The position numbers were made by a program, and so were the translations under genes. From Paenibacillus sp. BK033 (lineage in GTDB: Bacteria; Bacillota; Bacilli; Paenibacillales; Paenibacillaceae): DNA of 64,000 bases. Under the pieces are notes generated by a model. It did not search any database and was not told the origin of the DNA. It saw only the letters and a program-made list of their open reading frames with translations. The stretch lies in contig NZ_SLVP01000001.1 in the NCBI RefSeq assembly GCF_004345425.1, positions 558,001-622,000 of the forward strand, read 5' to 3'. Numbering within the stretch: position 1 is the first letter of the stretch; the number at the start of each line of letters is the position of its first letter. Shown in pieces: positions 25,913 through 38,240 of this stretch.

Positions 25913-26872
25913 ATGAGGGCGGACCGCCTGCTTAGCATTATGATTTTGCTCCAGAATCATGAAATTATGACGACCAGGGAGCTTGCCAAAAAGCTCGAGG
26001 TATCGGACCGGACGATTCTTCGCGATATGGATGCGCTTAGTCTGTCCGGCGTGCCTGTCATAGCGGACCGGGGGAAAACAGGCGGATGGAGGCTGATGGA
26101 TCATTTCCGGAGCTACTTAAGCGGCCTGAAGCTGGAGGACACAAAGGCTTTATTTATTCTTCCGGCCGAACAAATGCTGAAGGATTTAGGCGTGGAGATT
26201 AAGGGGCTGGATATCCGTCAGAAGCTGCTGGCCTCCTTGCCCGATGCCTCCAAGAGCGAAGCGTTGCGTTACATGGAGAAAATCTATATGGATACCGGAA
26301 CGTGGAAGCCTGCCGCGGACAAGAATAAAGCGCTGCTCACGATTCAAAAAGCGTTATGGGAAGATGCCAAGATCAACATAGCTTATCAGAAAGCCGACGG
26401 AACCGGCTCGGAAAGAACGGTTAGTCCTTTGGGGCTGGTAGCGAAGGGCAGCTCCTGGTATTTGGTTGCCATGAACGAAGACGGAGACTACCGGAGCTTC
26501 CGGGTGTCGAGAATCAGGAAAGCCGAAGCAACCGGGGAATTATTTGAGCGGCCCGCCGGGTTCGAGCTTGCGGAATACTGGAAGCAAAGCAAGCTGGACT
26601 TTGCCGGTTCGCTTCCTACGTTTGAAGTGCAGGTTCTCGTACATCCGTCGATTATCGGACGCCTTACCTTCACGGACCGGTTTGTCGAGAAGGTCGACAT
26701 GGCTGCACCGGCCGTGGACGGGATGATGCCGGCAACGCTTCGCTTTAATGCGGAGCAGGAGGCCGTGGAATATATATTAGGTTTTGGCGGGGCCATTAAA
26801 CTCGTTAAGCCGGAATATTTGATTAAGAGGATCGTGAATCAGGGAAAAGCCGTAATCGCCCTATACGAATAA
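25913..26872 (+). CDS. WYL-domain (YafY-type) transcriptional regulator
   Basis: A 319-residue regulator. The N-terminal HTH_11 domain spans about 1-60 (MRADRLLSIMILLQNHEIMT, RELAKKLEVSDRTILRDMDA); the WYL domain follows at about 145-230 with VSPLGLVAKGSSWYLVAMNE and YRSFRVSRIRKAEATGE, and a WCX-type C-terminal region. WYL domains bind ligands or nucleic acid ends. Start ATG 25913 follows AAGGTGA; an ATG at 25865 would lie in the divergent promoter. It probably regulates the divergent SDR gene. Confidence 0.9.
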   Translation: MRADRLLSIMILLQNHEIMTTRELAKKLEVSDRTILRDMDALSLSGVPVIADRGKTGGWRLMDHFRSYLSGLKLEDTKALFILPAEQMLKDLGVEIKGLDIRQKLLASLPDASKSEALRYMEKIYMDTGTWKPAADKNKALLTIQKALWEDAKINIAYQKADGTGSERTVSPLGLVAKGSSWYLVAMNEDGDYRSFRVSRIRKAEATGELFERPAGFELAEYWKQSKLDFAGSLPTFEVQVLVHPSIIGRLTFTDRFVEKVDMAAPAVDGMMPATLRFNAEQEAVEYILGFGGAIKLVKPEYLIKRIVNQGKAVIALYE

Positions 26873-26920
26873 CCAAATTTACAATATGCGCAGGCTCTAT
26901 AAAGCTGGCCGACGGATCAA

Positions 26921-26973
26921 GCAAGAGAGGGTTTCAATCGTCACTCGAATGACGATTGAAACCCTCTTGCTTT
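26921..26973. terminator. Bidirectional terminator, very long stem
   Basis: A 21-pair stem (arms beginning GCAAGAG and ending CTCTTGC, with one two-base bulge) and a 6-base loop, between the plus-strand WYL gene and the minus-strand CBM fragment. Confidence 0.85.
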
Positions 26974-26986
26974 ACAGGAAGAGCCG

Positions 26987-27765
26987 TTAGTTTCCAGTGA
27001 ATAGCAATTGGTCTATATTCGGGCCGCTTGTCCCTGTTGTCTCCAGACGAATCGTATGTTCGCCGGCTGTCAGATCCAGGCTGAAAGCGACCTCGGACCA
27101 ATTCAGATTCCAGTGCCCTGTTCCGGGGAAGCTCAAGGTCGTTATTTCTTTGCCGTCGACGATCAATTTCATTGAACGGCTGCCGCTGCCGTTCGCATAA
27201 GCGAATTTCAGCGTATAATTCGCTTCCGGAACGTCCGCCGTCCATTCGATATAGCCCGGGCCGTTATTAAAGTTCGAATATCCGCTTCCATTCCAGCCGG
27301 ATCCGTAGGAGGTTGTCGTAATACCTGCGCTATGAGCGGCATCCTCCGCTTGCAACGCCTCATCGAATGGACCAGGAGTCGGCGGCACGGTCACCTCCGT
27401 CGCTATAACGGCATCCAGGTTGATATAGGCCGTACCGACGGTTTCCACGGTAATCGCATGACTGCCCGCCGTCAAATGAACCGCTTGCTGCACGCTGCTC
27501 CATATGGTGTTCCAGCTGTTCGTGGTTGGCATCGTAACGGACGGATTCACGACAACGCCGTCAATCGTAAGCTTAATCGCCGCGCTGCCTCCGCCATTGG
27601 CGTATTTGATATCAAGCACATAGTCATTCTCGGCCGGAATGTTCACATTCATTTGCACGCTGCCAGGCGCATTCATAAAGTTTACAAAACCGCTTCCCGT
27701 CCAGCCGCTGCCAAGCGTTTTTACTTGAGCGGTGCTGTTATAGGTACCGTCCTCGGCTTGAAGAT
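26987..27765 (-). pseudogene. Truncated secreted glycan-active protein: tandem carbohydrate-binding modules only
   Basis: About 260 residues holding two CBM6/CBM35-like beta-sandwich modules: one from INLQAEDGTYNSTAQV to LDAVIATEV and another from ALQAEDAAHSAGI to PNIDQLLFTGN, joined by a VPPTPGP linker. Both show the QAED start and the GSGWxGSG and YANGxGS motifs. There is no signal peptide and no catalytic domain, and the stretch upstream of the first module reads into the coding region of an oppositely oriented AraC gene. I infer the 3' end of a larger extracellular glycoside hydrolase whose 5' part was deleted. The chance ATG at 27802 lies in foreign sequence. Confidence 0.75.
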
Positions 27766-28381
27766 TAATTTCCTGAAGGCCGGACAGCTGGAGGAAGCCC
27801 ATAACAATTTAAACGAGCTGTATGAGCAGATCAAGGCGCGCGCCAAGCTCAGCGAAGAGGTTATTTTCCGAACGTATAGTCTTATTGTCGAAGATATTTT
27901 GCGGAGCTTGAATGAGCTGAACATGAATACGAATCAGCTTTTTGGGCCCAACCACAATCTGTTCCGCGAGCTTGCGGCAAAAGAAACGATTCATGCCATC
28001 CATCAGTGGACATGCGGCATCGTACGGAAAATAAGCGAAGCTTTGCAGCAGCAGCCAAAAAGGAACGGCTATATTGAAATCGTGAAGGCGTACATGGACC
28101 AGAATTATCATCTCGATCTGTCCGTTGAAACGATTTCGGAGCAGGTTAATCTTCATCATGCTTATTTAAGCCGCATGTTTAAGCAGGAGGTAGGCAAAAC
28201 GCTCCTCGAATATCTGACCGTAAAACGGCTTGAGGCCAGCAAGGTGCTGTTAAGGGAAACGGATCACACCATTACTGAGATCGCGGCCAATATCGGCTAC
28301 AACAACGCGAACAGCTTTATTCGCTTTTTCAAAAGGTACGAGGGATTAACGCCGGGGGATTACCGGAAAGCGAACGGCTGA
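27760..28381 (+). pseudogene. Truncated AraC-family regulator, C-terminal part
   Basis: About 205 residues remain: a linker helix region (FLKAGQLEEAHNNLNELYEQ, as in YesN-type regulators) and a complete AraC DNA-binding domain with two helix-turn-helix motifs (VETISEQVNLHHAYLSRMFK and ITEIAANIGYNNANSFIRFF) ending LTPGDYRKANG. Receiver or sensor domains are absent. In-frame sequence further upstream is antisense to the carbohydrate-binding modules and is not real coding. No ribosome binding site or start fits near the junction. It is probably non-functional, although translation of the isolated DNA-binding domain cannot be excluded. Confidence 0.78.
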
Positions 28382-28382
28382 A

Positions 28383-28417
28383 CCAAAAAACGCAACCGGT
28401 TTGGTTGCGTTTTTTGG
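28383..28417. terminator. Bidirectional terminator between AraC remnant and GH43 gene
   Basis: Stem AAAAAACGCAACC / GGTTGCGTTTTTT, with T-runs on both strands, between convergent genes. Confidence 0.92.
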
Positions 28418-28424
28418 TATGGAA

Positions 28425-29831
28425 TTAAGCCGGGAACAGGTCGAAGCAGTCGAGCTCCCCGTAACCTTCCCCTTTGGAAAAACGGATTTTGTTCCAGCCG
28501 GCGTTTAATGTGATACGCGCGACGGAAGCCCCCCAGTTCTCCCAGCCTTTATTCGTAATGTAAAAGTTGCTTGAGCTTGAATTATTGATCGTCATAATCC
28601 AATAGGACCAGTCCAATCCAGCAGTGCCATTGCCGGTGCGCGCGGACAGCACATAATTTCCCGCCGTTGCCGCATAGACGTCAAATTCTACATAACTGTC
28701 TGCCGTATCGATGTGACCGGCTTTGCTTCCGCCGGAACCGTTCGGACTGGAGGAAGCATACGCAATTCCGCCGAAAACGCCAGCCTCTCCTTCATAACGG
28801 GCACGGGTCGTATCACCTGAAGGGATCGCAATTGGCGTATTCGGGGCTGCCGGGGATCCGAGATTTGGAGTATTGTCGGCGTTCCAGGTAAACCTCTGGG
28901 CACGGATTTCTCGATTCCACCCGCTGCCGGCGTATTTGGCCGTGTGATAGACAATCCAATCCTCCGTTCCATCAGGAGATTTCGTGAAAGAATGATGACC
29001 CGGGCCATACAAGCCGTTGCCGGATTTGAAGATGGGCTGGCCGCGCTTGGTCCATGAAGAAGCCTGCAGCAGGTTGCTGCCCGTATTTGCGGTAATCAGC
29101 CCCAAGCAATAGCCGTCCGTCCAGCTTCCGCTAGCCGAGTAGACAAGACTGATCACGCCATTGCGGACGATGACTTGCGGCCCCTCGTTAACCGAAGGGG
29201 AAGTATTCGTCTCCCACGAATAGGTCGGATGCGCGATTTCAACCCGGGCCGAGTCGATCGTCCACGGATTGCTCATATGGGCGATATACAGCTTTTGCGA
29301 GACATTTGTTGTCCCTTCCCAGCCTGACCATATGAAATACAGATTGCTATTTACTTGAAGCACGGTTCCGTCGATCGCCCAGCGGTTCGTCGAGTCGGTA
29401 ATTTGTCCCTTGTTCACCCATGTGCCCGTCATGGGATCGGCGGAGGTATTTTCCAGAACGTACATGCGGTGATTGTCGTTATTGCCGTCATCCTTGGCGT
29501 AATAAATGTACCAGGCACCGTTGACGTAATGAATCTCGGGAGCCCAGACATTGCAGCAGCCGGTCGAGATCACTCTTTTGGTCCCGGCGTCAACGCCCGT
29601 AAGCGAGCTGGATTTCCAGATGGTCACGTCGCCGCCGGTTGTTTTCGTGAAGTAATAGAAGCCGTCGGTATGCTTGTAGATCCAAGGGTCCGCGCCGTCC
29701 TGGAAAATCACGTTATAAAAGCTGCTGCTTTGCGTTGAGGGAGTTGCGCTTGCCGCACCGGGCAGAACAAACAGCAACAACAGGAGTAGAACCAAGCCTT
29801 TGACACCGCTTTCAAAAAACTTCGATTTCAT
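28425..29831 (-). CDS. Secreted GH43 glycoside hydrolase with C-terminal carbohydrate-binding module
   Basis: A 468-residue exported enzyme. A signal peptide (MKSKFFESGVKGLVLL, then a leucine run and PGAASA) is followed by a five-bladed GH43 beta-propeller (about 35-345). The catalytic residues are visible: base Asp48 (DGADPWI), pKa-tuning Asp154 (WAIDGTV) and acid Glu216 (VNEGPQV). Residues about 350-468 form a CBM35/CBM6-like module (RARYEGEAGVFGG, DSYVEFDVYAATAG, ending GYGELDCFDLFPA). GH43 members act on arabinan or xylan side chains; the exact specificity is open. Start is ATG 29831, with AAGGG upstream; earlier in-frame codons would displace the signal peptide. Confidence 0.92.
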   Translation of the reverse strand: MKSKFFESGVKGLVLLLLLLFVLPGAASATPSTQSSSFYNVIFQDGADPWIYKHTDGFYYFTKTTGGDVTIWKSSSLTGVDAGTKRVISTGCCNVWAPEIHYVNGAWYIYYAKDDGNNDNHRMYVLENTSADPMTGTWVNKGQITDSTNRWAIDGTVLQVNSNLYFIWSGWEGTTNVSQKLYIAHMSNPWTIDSARVEIAHPTYSWETNTSPSVNEGPQVIVRNGVISLVYSASGSWTDGYCLGLITANTGSNLLQASSWTKRGQPIFKSGNGLYGPGHHSFTKSPDGTEDWIVYHTAKYAGSGWNREIRAQRFTWNADNTPNLGSPAAPNTPIAIPSGDTTRARYEGEAGVFGGIAYASSSPNGSGGSKAGHIDTADSYVEFDVYAATAGNYVLSARTGNGTAGLDWSYWIMTINNSSSSNFYITNKGWENWGASVARITLNAGWNKIRFSKGEGYGELDCFDLFPA

Positions 29832-29967
29832 CAATACACCAGCCCTTCGCATTGAGTGTGCGTTCATGTATAGTTAATCATTTCCGGTCAGGGAGAAACA
29901 GGACAGGATTATAGATCGTAAGGACATTTTTATAGCCGGAGGGCATGGAAGGAGAGAATAGTAAATT

Positions 29968-30002
29968 AAACAGCCTGCCCGAGAACCTCGGGCAGGCTGT
30001 TT
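29968..30002. terminator. Terminator downstream of katG
   Basis: Perfect 16-base stem AAACAGCCTGCCCGAG with a 3-base loop, immediately after the katG stop on the minus strand. The stem ends in A/T pairs, and minus-strand T-rich sequence follows. Confidence 0.85.
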
Positions 30003-30015
30003 ATATAAGAAAGAA

Positions 30016-32785
<2,770 letters not shown>

Positions 32786-32820
32786 ACCGGGGATGACCTT
32801 ATAGGTGTCTCCGGTTTTTT
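32786..32820 (+). terminator. Strong terminator upstream of the sensor-kinase gene
   Basis: Stem ACCGG..GA..ACCT / AGGT..TC..CCGGT with a 3-base loop and six T. No plus-strand gene precedes it. It ends 60 bases before the kinase start. Confidence 0.8.
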
Positions 32821-32879
32821 CCGTTTTATTCCTGGCCGATAGCTGTCGCTCGAACTATTTTTTTAAAGGCAGGTGTGCA

Positions 32880-34649
32880 ATGGTGCGTCTTTTTTCCATT
32901 CGAAGATATTTACCGTTTACTTATAAAATGATGATTCCCTATCTGGTACTGGTTTTCGTCACCGACATCGTTATTGGCTTCGTATCGTACGGCATGCTCG
33001 TGAAATCGCGCACCGAGGTTGCCGAGACGGGTATTCGGGCGGCACTCGAACAAACCAGAAACAATGCCGACTACAGAATGACCGAAATTCAGCGGATCTC
33101 GGACCTTCTGTTTGGCAACCTAGCCTTCCAGCAGGCTTTGCAGAAGCATGGAGACCGACTGGAAATGTATTACACGATGATTGATGACATCTTGCCGCAG
33201 CTCAATGCTCCGCTGGATTTGTACGGCAGTCCGATCCGGTTGACCCTATACGCCGTTAATCCGGACATAGGAGAGACGGGCAAGCAGTATGCCGACGAAA
33301 CTCCGATTACCAAAAGCGAATATTTTGTGCAATCCTATTCCGCACTGAAGAACCGCACCTGGTTTCAGGAGCTAAAGACGAAAAGCAAGGACACGAACGT
33401 CTGGATCCAGGCCGACACGGATCATCAGCTGAACAACGTATCCCATATTAGGAAGCTTGTTTCATTCGGCGATTATCAGACCGTTATCGGCTATATCCGG
33501 ATAACCGTCAACTTTGACGGTCTGCTTAGCAACTTGACGAAGTATCCGGATGAGCAGGGGCTAAGCCTGCGCGTCATCGACCGTGCCAATGATGAAGTCA
33601 TATACTCGCGCACCCCGTCTTCGGCCTTGAAGAAGGACGAAGCTTACTTGAATCTGAGGGAGGACCTTGAAGAGACGCCTTTCGCCATCGAAATTCAGGT
33701 TCCTCACGATTACTTGAACAAGGATGCCAAGCGTCTCCAGCTTACGCTGGGCTTGATCTGCGCGATCAGCTTTGTCGTTATGGGAGCTATCGGCTTCGCC
33801 GTTGCCACTTTGTCCGGAAGAAGAATGAAGAGGATCGTTTCCCATGTACGTTCCTTCCAGGACGGCAATCTCGACCGTAGGCTTATGATGAGCGGCAATG
33901 ACGAATTTGTGCTTATCGCTCATTCCTTCAATAATATGGCTGCCAGTATCGAGAACCTGATTCAAGATGTGTACAGGCAGGGCATCCGGAGGAAGCAGGC
34001 GGAGCTTGAGGCGCTTCAGGCGCAGATCAATCCCCATTTTCTATACAATACGCTGTCGACGATCAGCAGTCTGAACAATCTGGGCAAAACAAAGGAAGTT
34101 ACCGAAATGGTGAAGAAGCTCTCCCGGTTCTACCGGCTTACGTTGAACAACGGACAGGTGCTTATTCCGCTTCACAAGGAGCTCGAGCAGGTTCAAGCTT
34201 ATCTCGATATCCAGAAGGTCAAATACGCAGACTCGTTTAAGGTGTACGTAGACATGGAGCCGGAAGTAAGCGAGGTCAGAATCATCAAGCTTCTGTATCA
34301 GCCATTCGTTGAGAATATATTTAAGCATGCCTGGTTTGGCGAGACGATTGCCATTCGACTAACGGCGCGGCGTGTTGGAAACAATCTTGAGCTGAAAATA
34401 ATCGATACCGGAATCGGCATGAGGCAAGAGACGATTGATCGCGTGCGGCGAAGCACGACGCCCTCTAACGCTTACGGCTACAAGAATGTGGAGGAAAGAA
34501 TCAAGCTGCGTTACGGCCACGAATACGGCGTGCAAATCGCGAGCGTGTATGGCGGAGGTACGACCGTGAGGCTGCAGCTTCCCATTCAGACGGAAGCAAG
34601 CGAAATGAATGACGAGCCGAGCTACCCCGGGAAAAAGGAGAGAAAATAA
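32880..34649 (+). CDS. YesM-type sensor histidine kinase
   Basis: A 589-residue membrane kinase. A first helix (YKMMIPYLVLVFVTDIVIGF), an extracellular Cache-like domain (about 45-280) and a second helix (LGLICAISFVVMGAIGFAVA) lead into a HAMP domain. The His_kinase domain has the phosphoacceptor His in QINPHFLYNTLSTISSL, the N-box QPFVENIFKHAW and the G-box DTGIGM. ATG 32880 follows AGGCAGGTG. The partner regulator begins directly after the stop. By family, it senses extracellular oligosaccharides or their binding protein and controls the adjacent importer genes. Confidence 0.94.
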   Translation: MVRLFSIRRYLPFTYKMMIPYLVLVFVTDIVIGFVSYGMLVKSRTEVAETGIRAALEQTRNNADYRMTEIQRISDLLFGNLAFQQALQKHGDRLEMYYTMIDDILPQLNAPLDLYGSPIRLTLYAVNPDIGETGKQYADETPITKSEYFVQSYSALKNRTWFQELKTKSKDTNVWIQADTDHQLNNVSHIRKLVSFGDYQTVIGYIRITVNFDGLLSNLTKYPDEQGLSLRVIDRANDEVIYSRTPSSALKKDEAYLNLREDLEETPFAIEIQVPHDYLNKDAKRLQLTLGLICAISFVVMGAIGFAVATLSGRRMKRIVSHVRSFQDGNLDRRLMMSGNDEFVLIAHSFNNMAASIENLIQDVYRQGIRRKQAELEALQAQINPHFLYNTLSTISSLNNLGKTKEVTEMVKKLSRFYRLTLNNGQVLIPLHKELEQVQAYLDIQKVKYADSFKVYVDMEPEVSEVRIIKLLYQPFVENIFKHAWFGETIAIRLTARRVGNNLELKIIDTGIGMRQETIDRVRRSTTPSNAYGYKNVEERIKLRYGHEYGVQIASVYGGGTTVRLQLPIQTEASEMNDEPSYPGKKERK

Positions 34650-36221
34650 ATGGACATTACGATGCTGCTTGTTGACGACGAAGCGATCGATTTGGAATGG
34701 CTGCAGGTGAGGGTGGAGAATGGCGGCTTTCAAGGGCTTCGGGTCGTTGGAACGGCCAAAAGCGGGTTTGCCGCGCTTTCGATTATGGAGAAGGAGAAAA
34801 TCGACATTATTCTCACGGATATACGAATGCCGATTATGTCGGGCATTGAATTTGCGCGCAGAGCAAAGGAGCTTCAGCCGGATGTGCGCATCGTCTTTAT
34901 AAGCGGGCATGAAGATTTCCATTACGCGAAGGAAGCAATCCAGTTAAAGGCGTATGATTATCTGCTTAAGCCCGTTGATGACGAGGATCTGAAAGCAACG
35001 GTGAACGGCGTATGCGCCAAGGTAAGGGAAGACCGGCGGAACCGGTCTACGGTGCAGGAGGCGCTGCCTTATGTGCAAAGGGAATTGCTGTTGCGCTGGT
35101 TCCGTGAAGCCTCCCCAGGGCCCGTAGAGGAGCGGGTGGCCGCATTTCTTGAACCATATCTGGAAGCAGGGGTTGCAGCGGCATTAATAGAGACCGATGA
35201 TCTGGAGCGGTATGCAAAGGACAAGACGGTTGAGGAGAAGCGGGCGCTGTGGCTGGAGGTGGAAGACTTCCTCAAAACCTTTGTACAAAAAGAAGGTCTT
35301 GGCGATTTCATGAACGGCTTCGACAACCGTTTTGTTCTGCTGGCTTCAGGCGTGGACAAAGAAGGCGGCCAGCTGGAAAAGCTGATCCGTGCCTATAAAG
35401 CGTATTTCCCGTTCACCATAACGATTGGCCTAGGAGATTTAGCCCACCGAGAACAGGAGCTTCATGATTCATACCGTCAAGCGGAGACGGCTCTAAGCAT
35501 CAAATGGATTATGGGCAAAGACCGGCTGATACGCGACGCCTCGTCCCGGGCCCTTGGCAAGCCGGCAGCTGCCGGAGTGGAGCAGTTAGTCAGCGACATG
35601 CTTCAGGCCATTCTTGATTATGATCTCGTAAAGATCGACGACTGCCTGATCGCGCTATTCTGGCAGGACTATGGTCCTCTTCGCAAAAGCGAGGCTTACG
35701 ACCTGATCGTTCGGATTACGTCCAAGCTGCATAGTGATTTGCAGCTGCTGAACGAGGATTTATACGGTCTCCTGAACTGGGAAGCCCAACAACCGGACAT
35801 GCTTTTCGAATTCGAAACGATGAATGATATCGTATCGTGGCTGCGAAGACGGTTCTTCGAGCTGTCCGAGCTTTTATTCCATAAGCGCCGCAAACAAGAC
35901 CGCAAGCTTATCGCCGACATTATAGGCTATATGGAGGAGCACTTGGTCCAAAGGGTCACGCTGAAGGAGGTAGCTGCCCAATTTCATTTTACGCCCAATT
36001 ACCTGGGGTTTCTCTTTAAGGAAGAGACCGGGGTCGCATTCAGCGACTACCTGAATGACATAAGAATCAGGAAGGCAAGCGTCATGCTGGACGATCCTAG
36101 GCTGAAGGTCTATGAAATTGCCGAGAGGGTAGGCTATAAGAACGTCATTTACTTTAACCGCATGTTCAAACAGGCCACTGGCATGACGCCGGGTGAATAC
36201 CGGAAAAAGAAAAAAATCTAA
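34650..36221 (+). CDS. YesN-type response regulator with AraC DNA-binding domain
   Basis: A 523-residue regulator. The receiver domain (1-120) has Asp57 (ILTDIRMPIMSG) and Lys107 (YLLKPVD); a variable linker of about 290 residues follows; the C-terminal AraC domain has helix-turn-helix motifs around LKEVAAQFHFTPNYLGFLFK and VYEIAERVGYKNVIYFNRMF, ending MTPGEYRKKKKI. It starts at the base after the kinase stop, so the two are co-translated. The promoter for the transporter genes downstream (TATAAT near 36287, no good -35) looks activator-dependent, and this protein is the obvious activator. Confidence 0.95.
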   Translation: MDITMLLVDDEAIDLEWLQVRVENGGFQGLRVVGTAKSGFAALSIMEKEKIDIILTDIRMPIMSGIEFARRAKELQPDVRIVFISGHEDFHYAKEAIQLKAYDYLLKPVDDEDLKATVNGVCAKVREDRRNRSTVQEALPYVQRELLLRWFREASPGPVEERVAAFLEPYLEAGVAAALIETDDLERYAKDKTVEEKRALWLEVEDFLKTFVQKEGLGDFMNGFDNRFVLLASGVDKEGGQLEKLIRAYKAYFPFTITIGLGDLAHREQELHDSYRQAETALSIKWIMGKDRLIRDASSRALGKPAAAGVEQLVSDMLQAILDYDLVKIDDCLIALFWQDYGPLRKSEAYDLIVRITSKLHSDLQLLNEDLYGLLNWEAQQPDMLFEFETMNDIVSWLRRRFFELSELLFHKRRKQDRKLIADIIGYMEEHLVQRVTLKEVAAQFHFTPNYLGFLFKEETGVAFSDYLNDIRIRKASVMLDDPRLKVYEIAERVGYKNVIYFNRMFKQATGMTPGEYRKKKKI

Positions 36222-36327
36222 ACACGAACGTGGATTTGTTTTAGTTTTAGTTGCTCGGCTTACTTATGTCGAATCTTATCCTTTTTTTATAATAAAGGCA
36301 CAGACATAAGAAAGGAGTAGAGCGTAA

Positions 36328-37254
36328 ATGACTGAAAGACGCCATACCTTCTGGCGCGATATCGTGAAATACCGAACGCTGCTATTGATGATATCACCGG
36401 CCGTTCTGCTGATCCTGCTGTTCTCGTACGTACCGATGGCAGGAATCGTGATCGCCTTCAAGCAGTTCGATTACAAAGGCGGCATCTTCGGAAGTCCCTG
36501 GATCGGATTGGATAATTTCAAATTCTTCTTTCAATCCGGCGATGCCTGGCGCGTAACGAGAAATACCGCTTTGTACAACATCGGCTTTATGGTGCTCAGC
36601 AATGTGCTGCAGATCGCCGCAGCCATCCTGCTGTTTGAAGTCGGAGGCAAATGGTTCCGTAAAATTATGCAATCCGCTCTGTTCCTGCCGTACTTCATCT
36701 CCTGGGTTGTCGTAGGCTCGATCGCTTACAACTTCTTCAGCTACGACGTGGGCACAATCAACAGTGTATTGACATCTTTGGGTTTGGAACGGATCGATAT
36801 CTATAATACCCCATCCTATTGGCCGTATATTCTGTTGTTCTTCCACACCTGGAAGACCCTTGGGTACGGCACGGTGATGTACCTGGCCGCAATCACGGCC
36901 ATTGATACCGAGATGTATGAAGCAGCCGAAATGGACGGAGCAAACGTGTTTCAGCGCATTATGAAGGTTACGGTTCCAAATCTTGCGCCTACCTTCATCA
37001 TCCTGATGCTCCTGGCTGTAGGCAATATTTTCCGCGGGGACTTCGGAATGTTCTATAACATGGTAGGCAATAACGGCATGCTGTTCTCCGCAACAGACGT
37101 CATTGACACGTTTGTCTTCCGCCTTCTGATGGATACCAACGACTTCGGCATGTCTTCGGCAGCAGGCGTTTACCAATCGGTGCTTGGTTTTGTAACCATC
37201 CTGTCCGTAAACTACGCCGTACGCAAATACGACAAAGATCGCGCATTATTCTAA
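36328..37254 (+). CDS. Sugar ABC transporter permease, LplB/YteP type
   Basis: A 308-residue permease with six membrane helices. The LplB/YteP hallmark motifs are present: MISPAVLLILLFSYVPMAGI, IAFKQFDYKGGIFGSPWIGL, and the EAA loop YEAAEMDGANVFQRIMKVTV. It forms a heteromeric channel with the next gene product. GAAAGGAG precedes ATG 36328. No ATPase gene accompanies this or the other two importers in the window; importers of this class are served by a shared MsmX-type ATPase. Confidence 0.94.
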   Translation: MTERRHTFWRDIVKYRTLLLMISPAVLLILLFSYVPMAGIVIAFKQFDYKGGIFGSPWIGLDNFKFFFQSGDAWRVTRNTALYNIGFMVLSNVLQIAAAILLFEVGGKWFRKIMQSALFLPYFISWVVVGSIAYNFFSYDVGTINSVLTSLGLERIDIYNTPSYWPYILLFFHTWKTLGYGTVMYLAAITAIDTEMYEAAEMDGANVFQRIMKVTVPNLAPTFIILMLLAVGNIFRGDFGMFYNMVGNNGMLFSATDVIDTFVFRLLMDTNDFGMSSAAGVYQSVLGFVTILSVNYAVRKYDKDRALF

Positions 37255-37272
37255 ACGGGGAGGGACAACAAA

Positions 37273-38175
37273 ATGAGTGGAGCGGCTGCTAGACGCCAAC
37301 AGAAGGACAAGCTTCTGCTTGCCATCATTGGTTACGTAACGTTGGCGGTGTTTGCGCTAATCTGTATCGTGCCATTCGTCATTATTCTGTCGTCTTCGTT
37401 CTCCGATGAAGAAGCGATCCGAATGCACGGTTATACCTTAATTCCTACGATTTTCTCAACGGATGCCTATCGGATGATTTTTAAATACCCTGATGACATT
37501 CTGCAGTCTTACGGGGTAACGATAACCGTCACCGCAATCGGTACGGCGGTTGGATTATTCCTGACAGCCATGACGGCATACGTGCTTTGCCGCAAAGATT
37601 TCAAGTGGCGCAATCATTTCGCATTCTATTTCTTCTTTACGACGTTGTTCAGCGGCGGGCTTGTTCCTTGGTACCTGCTTATCGTGAACTATCTGGATAT
37701 GAAAAATACTTTGGCGGCCCTTATCATTCCATCGCTGATCAATGTGTTTTATATCATGGTCATGCGGGCGTTCCTTGCCGGTATTCCGGATGCGATATCC
37801 GAATCGGCCAAAATCGACGGCGCCGGTGATTTCCGGATTTTCATTAGTCTCATTCTCCCTCTTTCCAAGCCGGCACTCGCAACAGTAGGACTGTTTCTGG
37901 CGCTTGGCCACTGGAACGATTGGTATAGCGCGCTTCTGTTTATTTCCGACGACAAGCTCATGCCGCTGCAATATTACTTGTATCAGATGCTCGGCAACCT
38001 TGAAGGCATGCGTAAAGCGATGCTTGGAGCCGGTGGAGTAGTGGACGCCAATATTCCGGGAGAAAATTTGAAGATGGCGATGACGGTGGTCGCGTGCGGC
38101 CCGATCCTGTTCGCTTATCCGTTTATTCAGAAATACTTTGTGCAAGGCTTAACGATTGGCGCGGTAAAAGGATAA
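37273..38175 (+). CDS. Sugar ABC transporter permease, YtcP/LplC type
   Basis: A 300-residue partner permease. The typical N-terminal helix, DEEAIRMHGYTLIPTIFSTD, the SGGLVPWYLLIVNYLDMKNT block, the EAA loop ISESAKIDGAGDFRIFISLI, and the C-terminal YPFIQKYFVQGLTIGAVKG are all diagnostic of the YtcP group. GGGGAGGG lies before the ATG, 18 bases after the first permease gene. Confidence 0.94.
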   Translation: MSGAAARRQQKDKLLLAIIGYVTLAVFALICIVPFVIILSSSFSDEEAIRMHGYTLIPTIFSTDAYRMIFKYPDDILQSYGVTITVTAIGTAVGLFLTAMTAYVLCRKDFKWRNHFAFYFFFTTLFSGGLVPWYLLIVNYLDMKNTLAALIIPSLINVFYIMVMRAFLAGIPDAISESAKIDGAGDFRIFISLILPLSKPALATVGLFLALGHWNDWYSALLFISDDKLMPLQYYLYQMLGNLEGMRKAMLGAGGVVDANIPGENLKMAMTVVACGPILFAYPFIQKYFVQGLTIGAVKG

Positions 38176-38240
38176 ACACAGGGCAACCTGGTTTATTATA
38201 AAGTTTTCCTGGCATTCATACATTTAAGGGGGAAGGCATC

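Noticed and set aside
26921..26973. Long inverted repeat as an insertion-sequence end
   Set aside because: No transposase, no target duplication, and its position between convergent genes fits a bidirectional terminator.
27332..27759. N-terminal half of the plus-strand open frame joined to the AraC remnant
   Set aside because: It is antisense to two well-conserved carbohydrate-binding modules and reads as low-information Arg/His-rich sequence.
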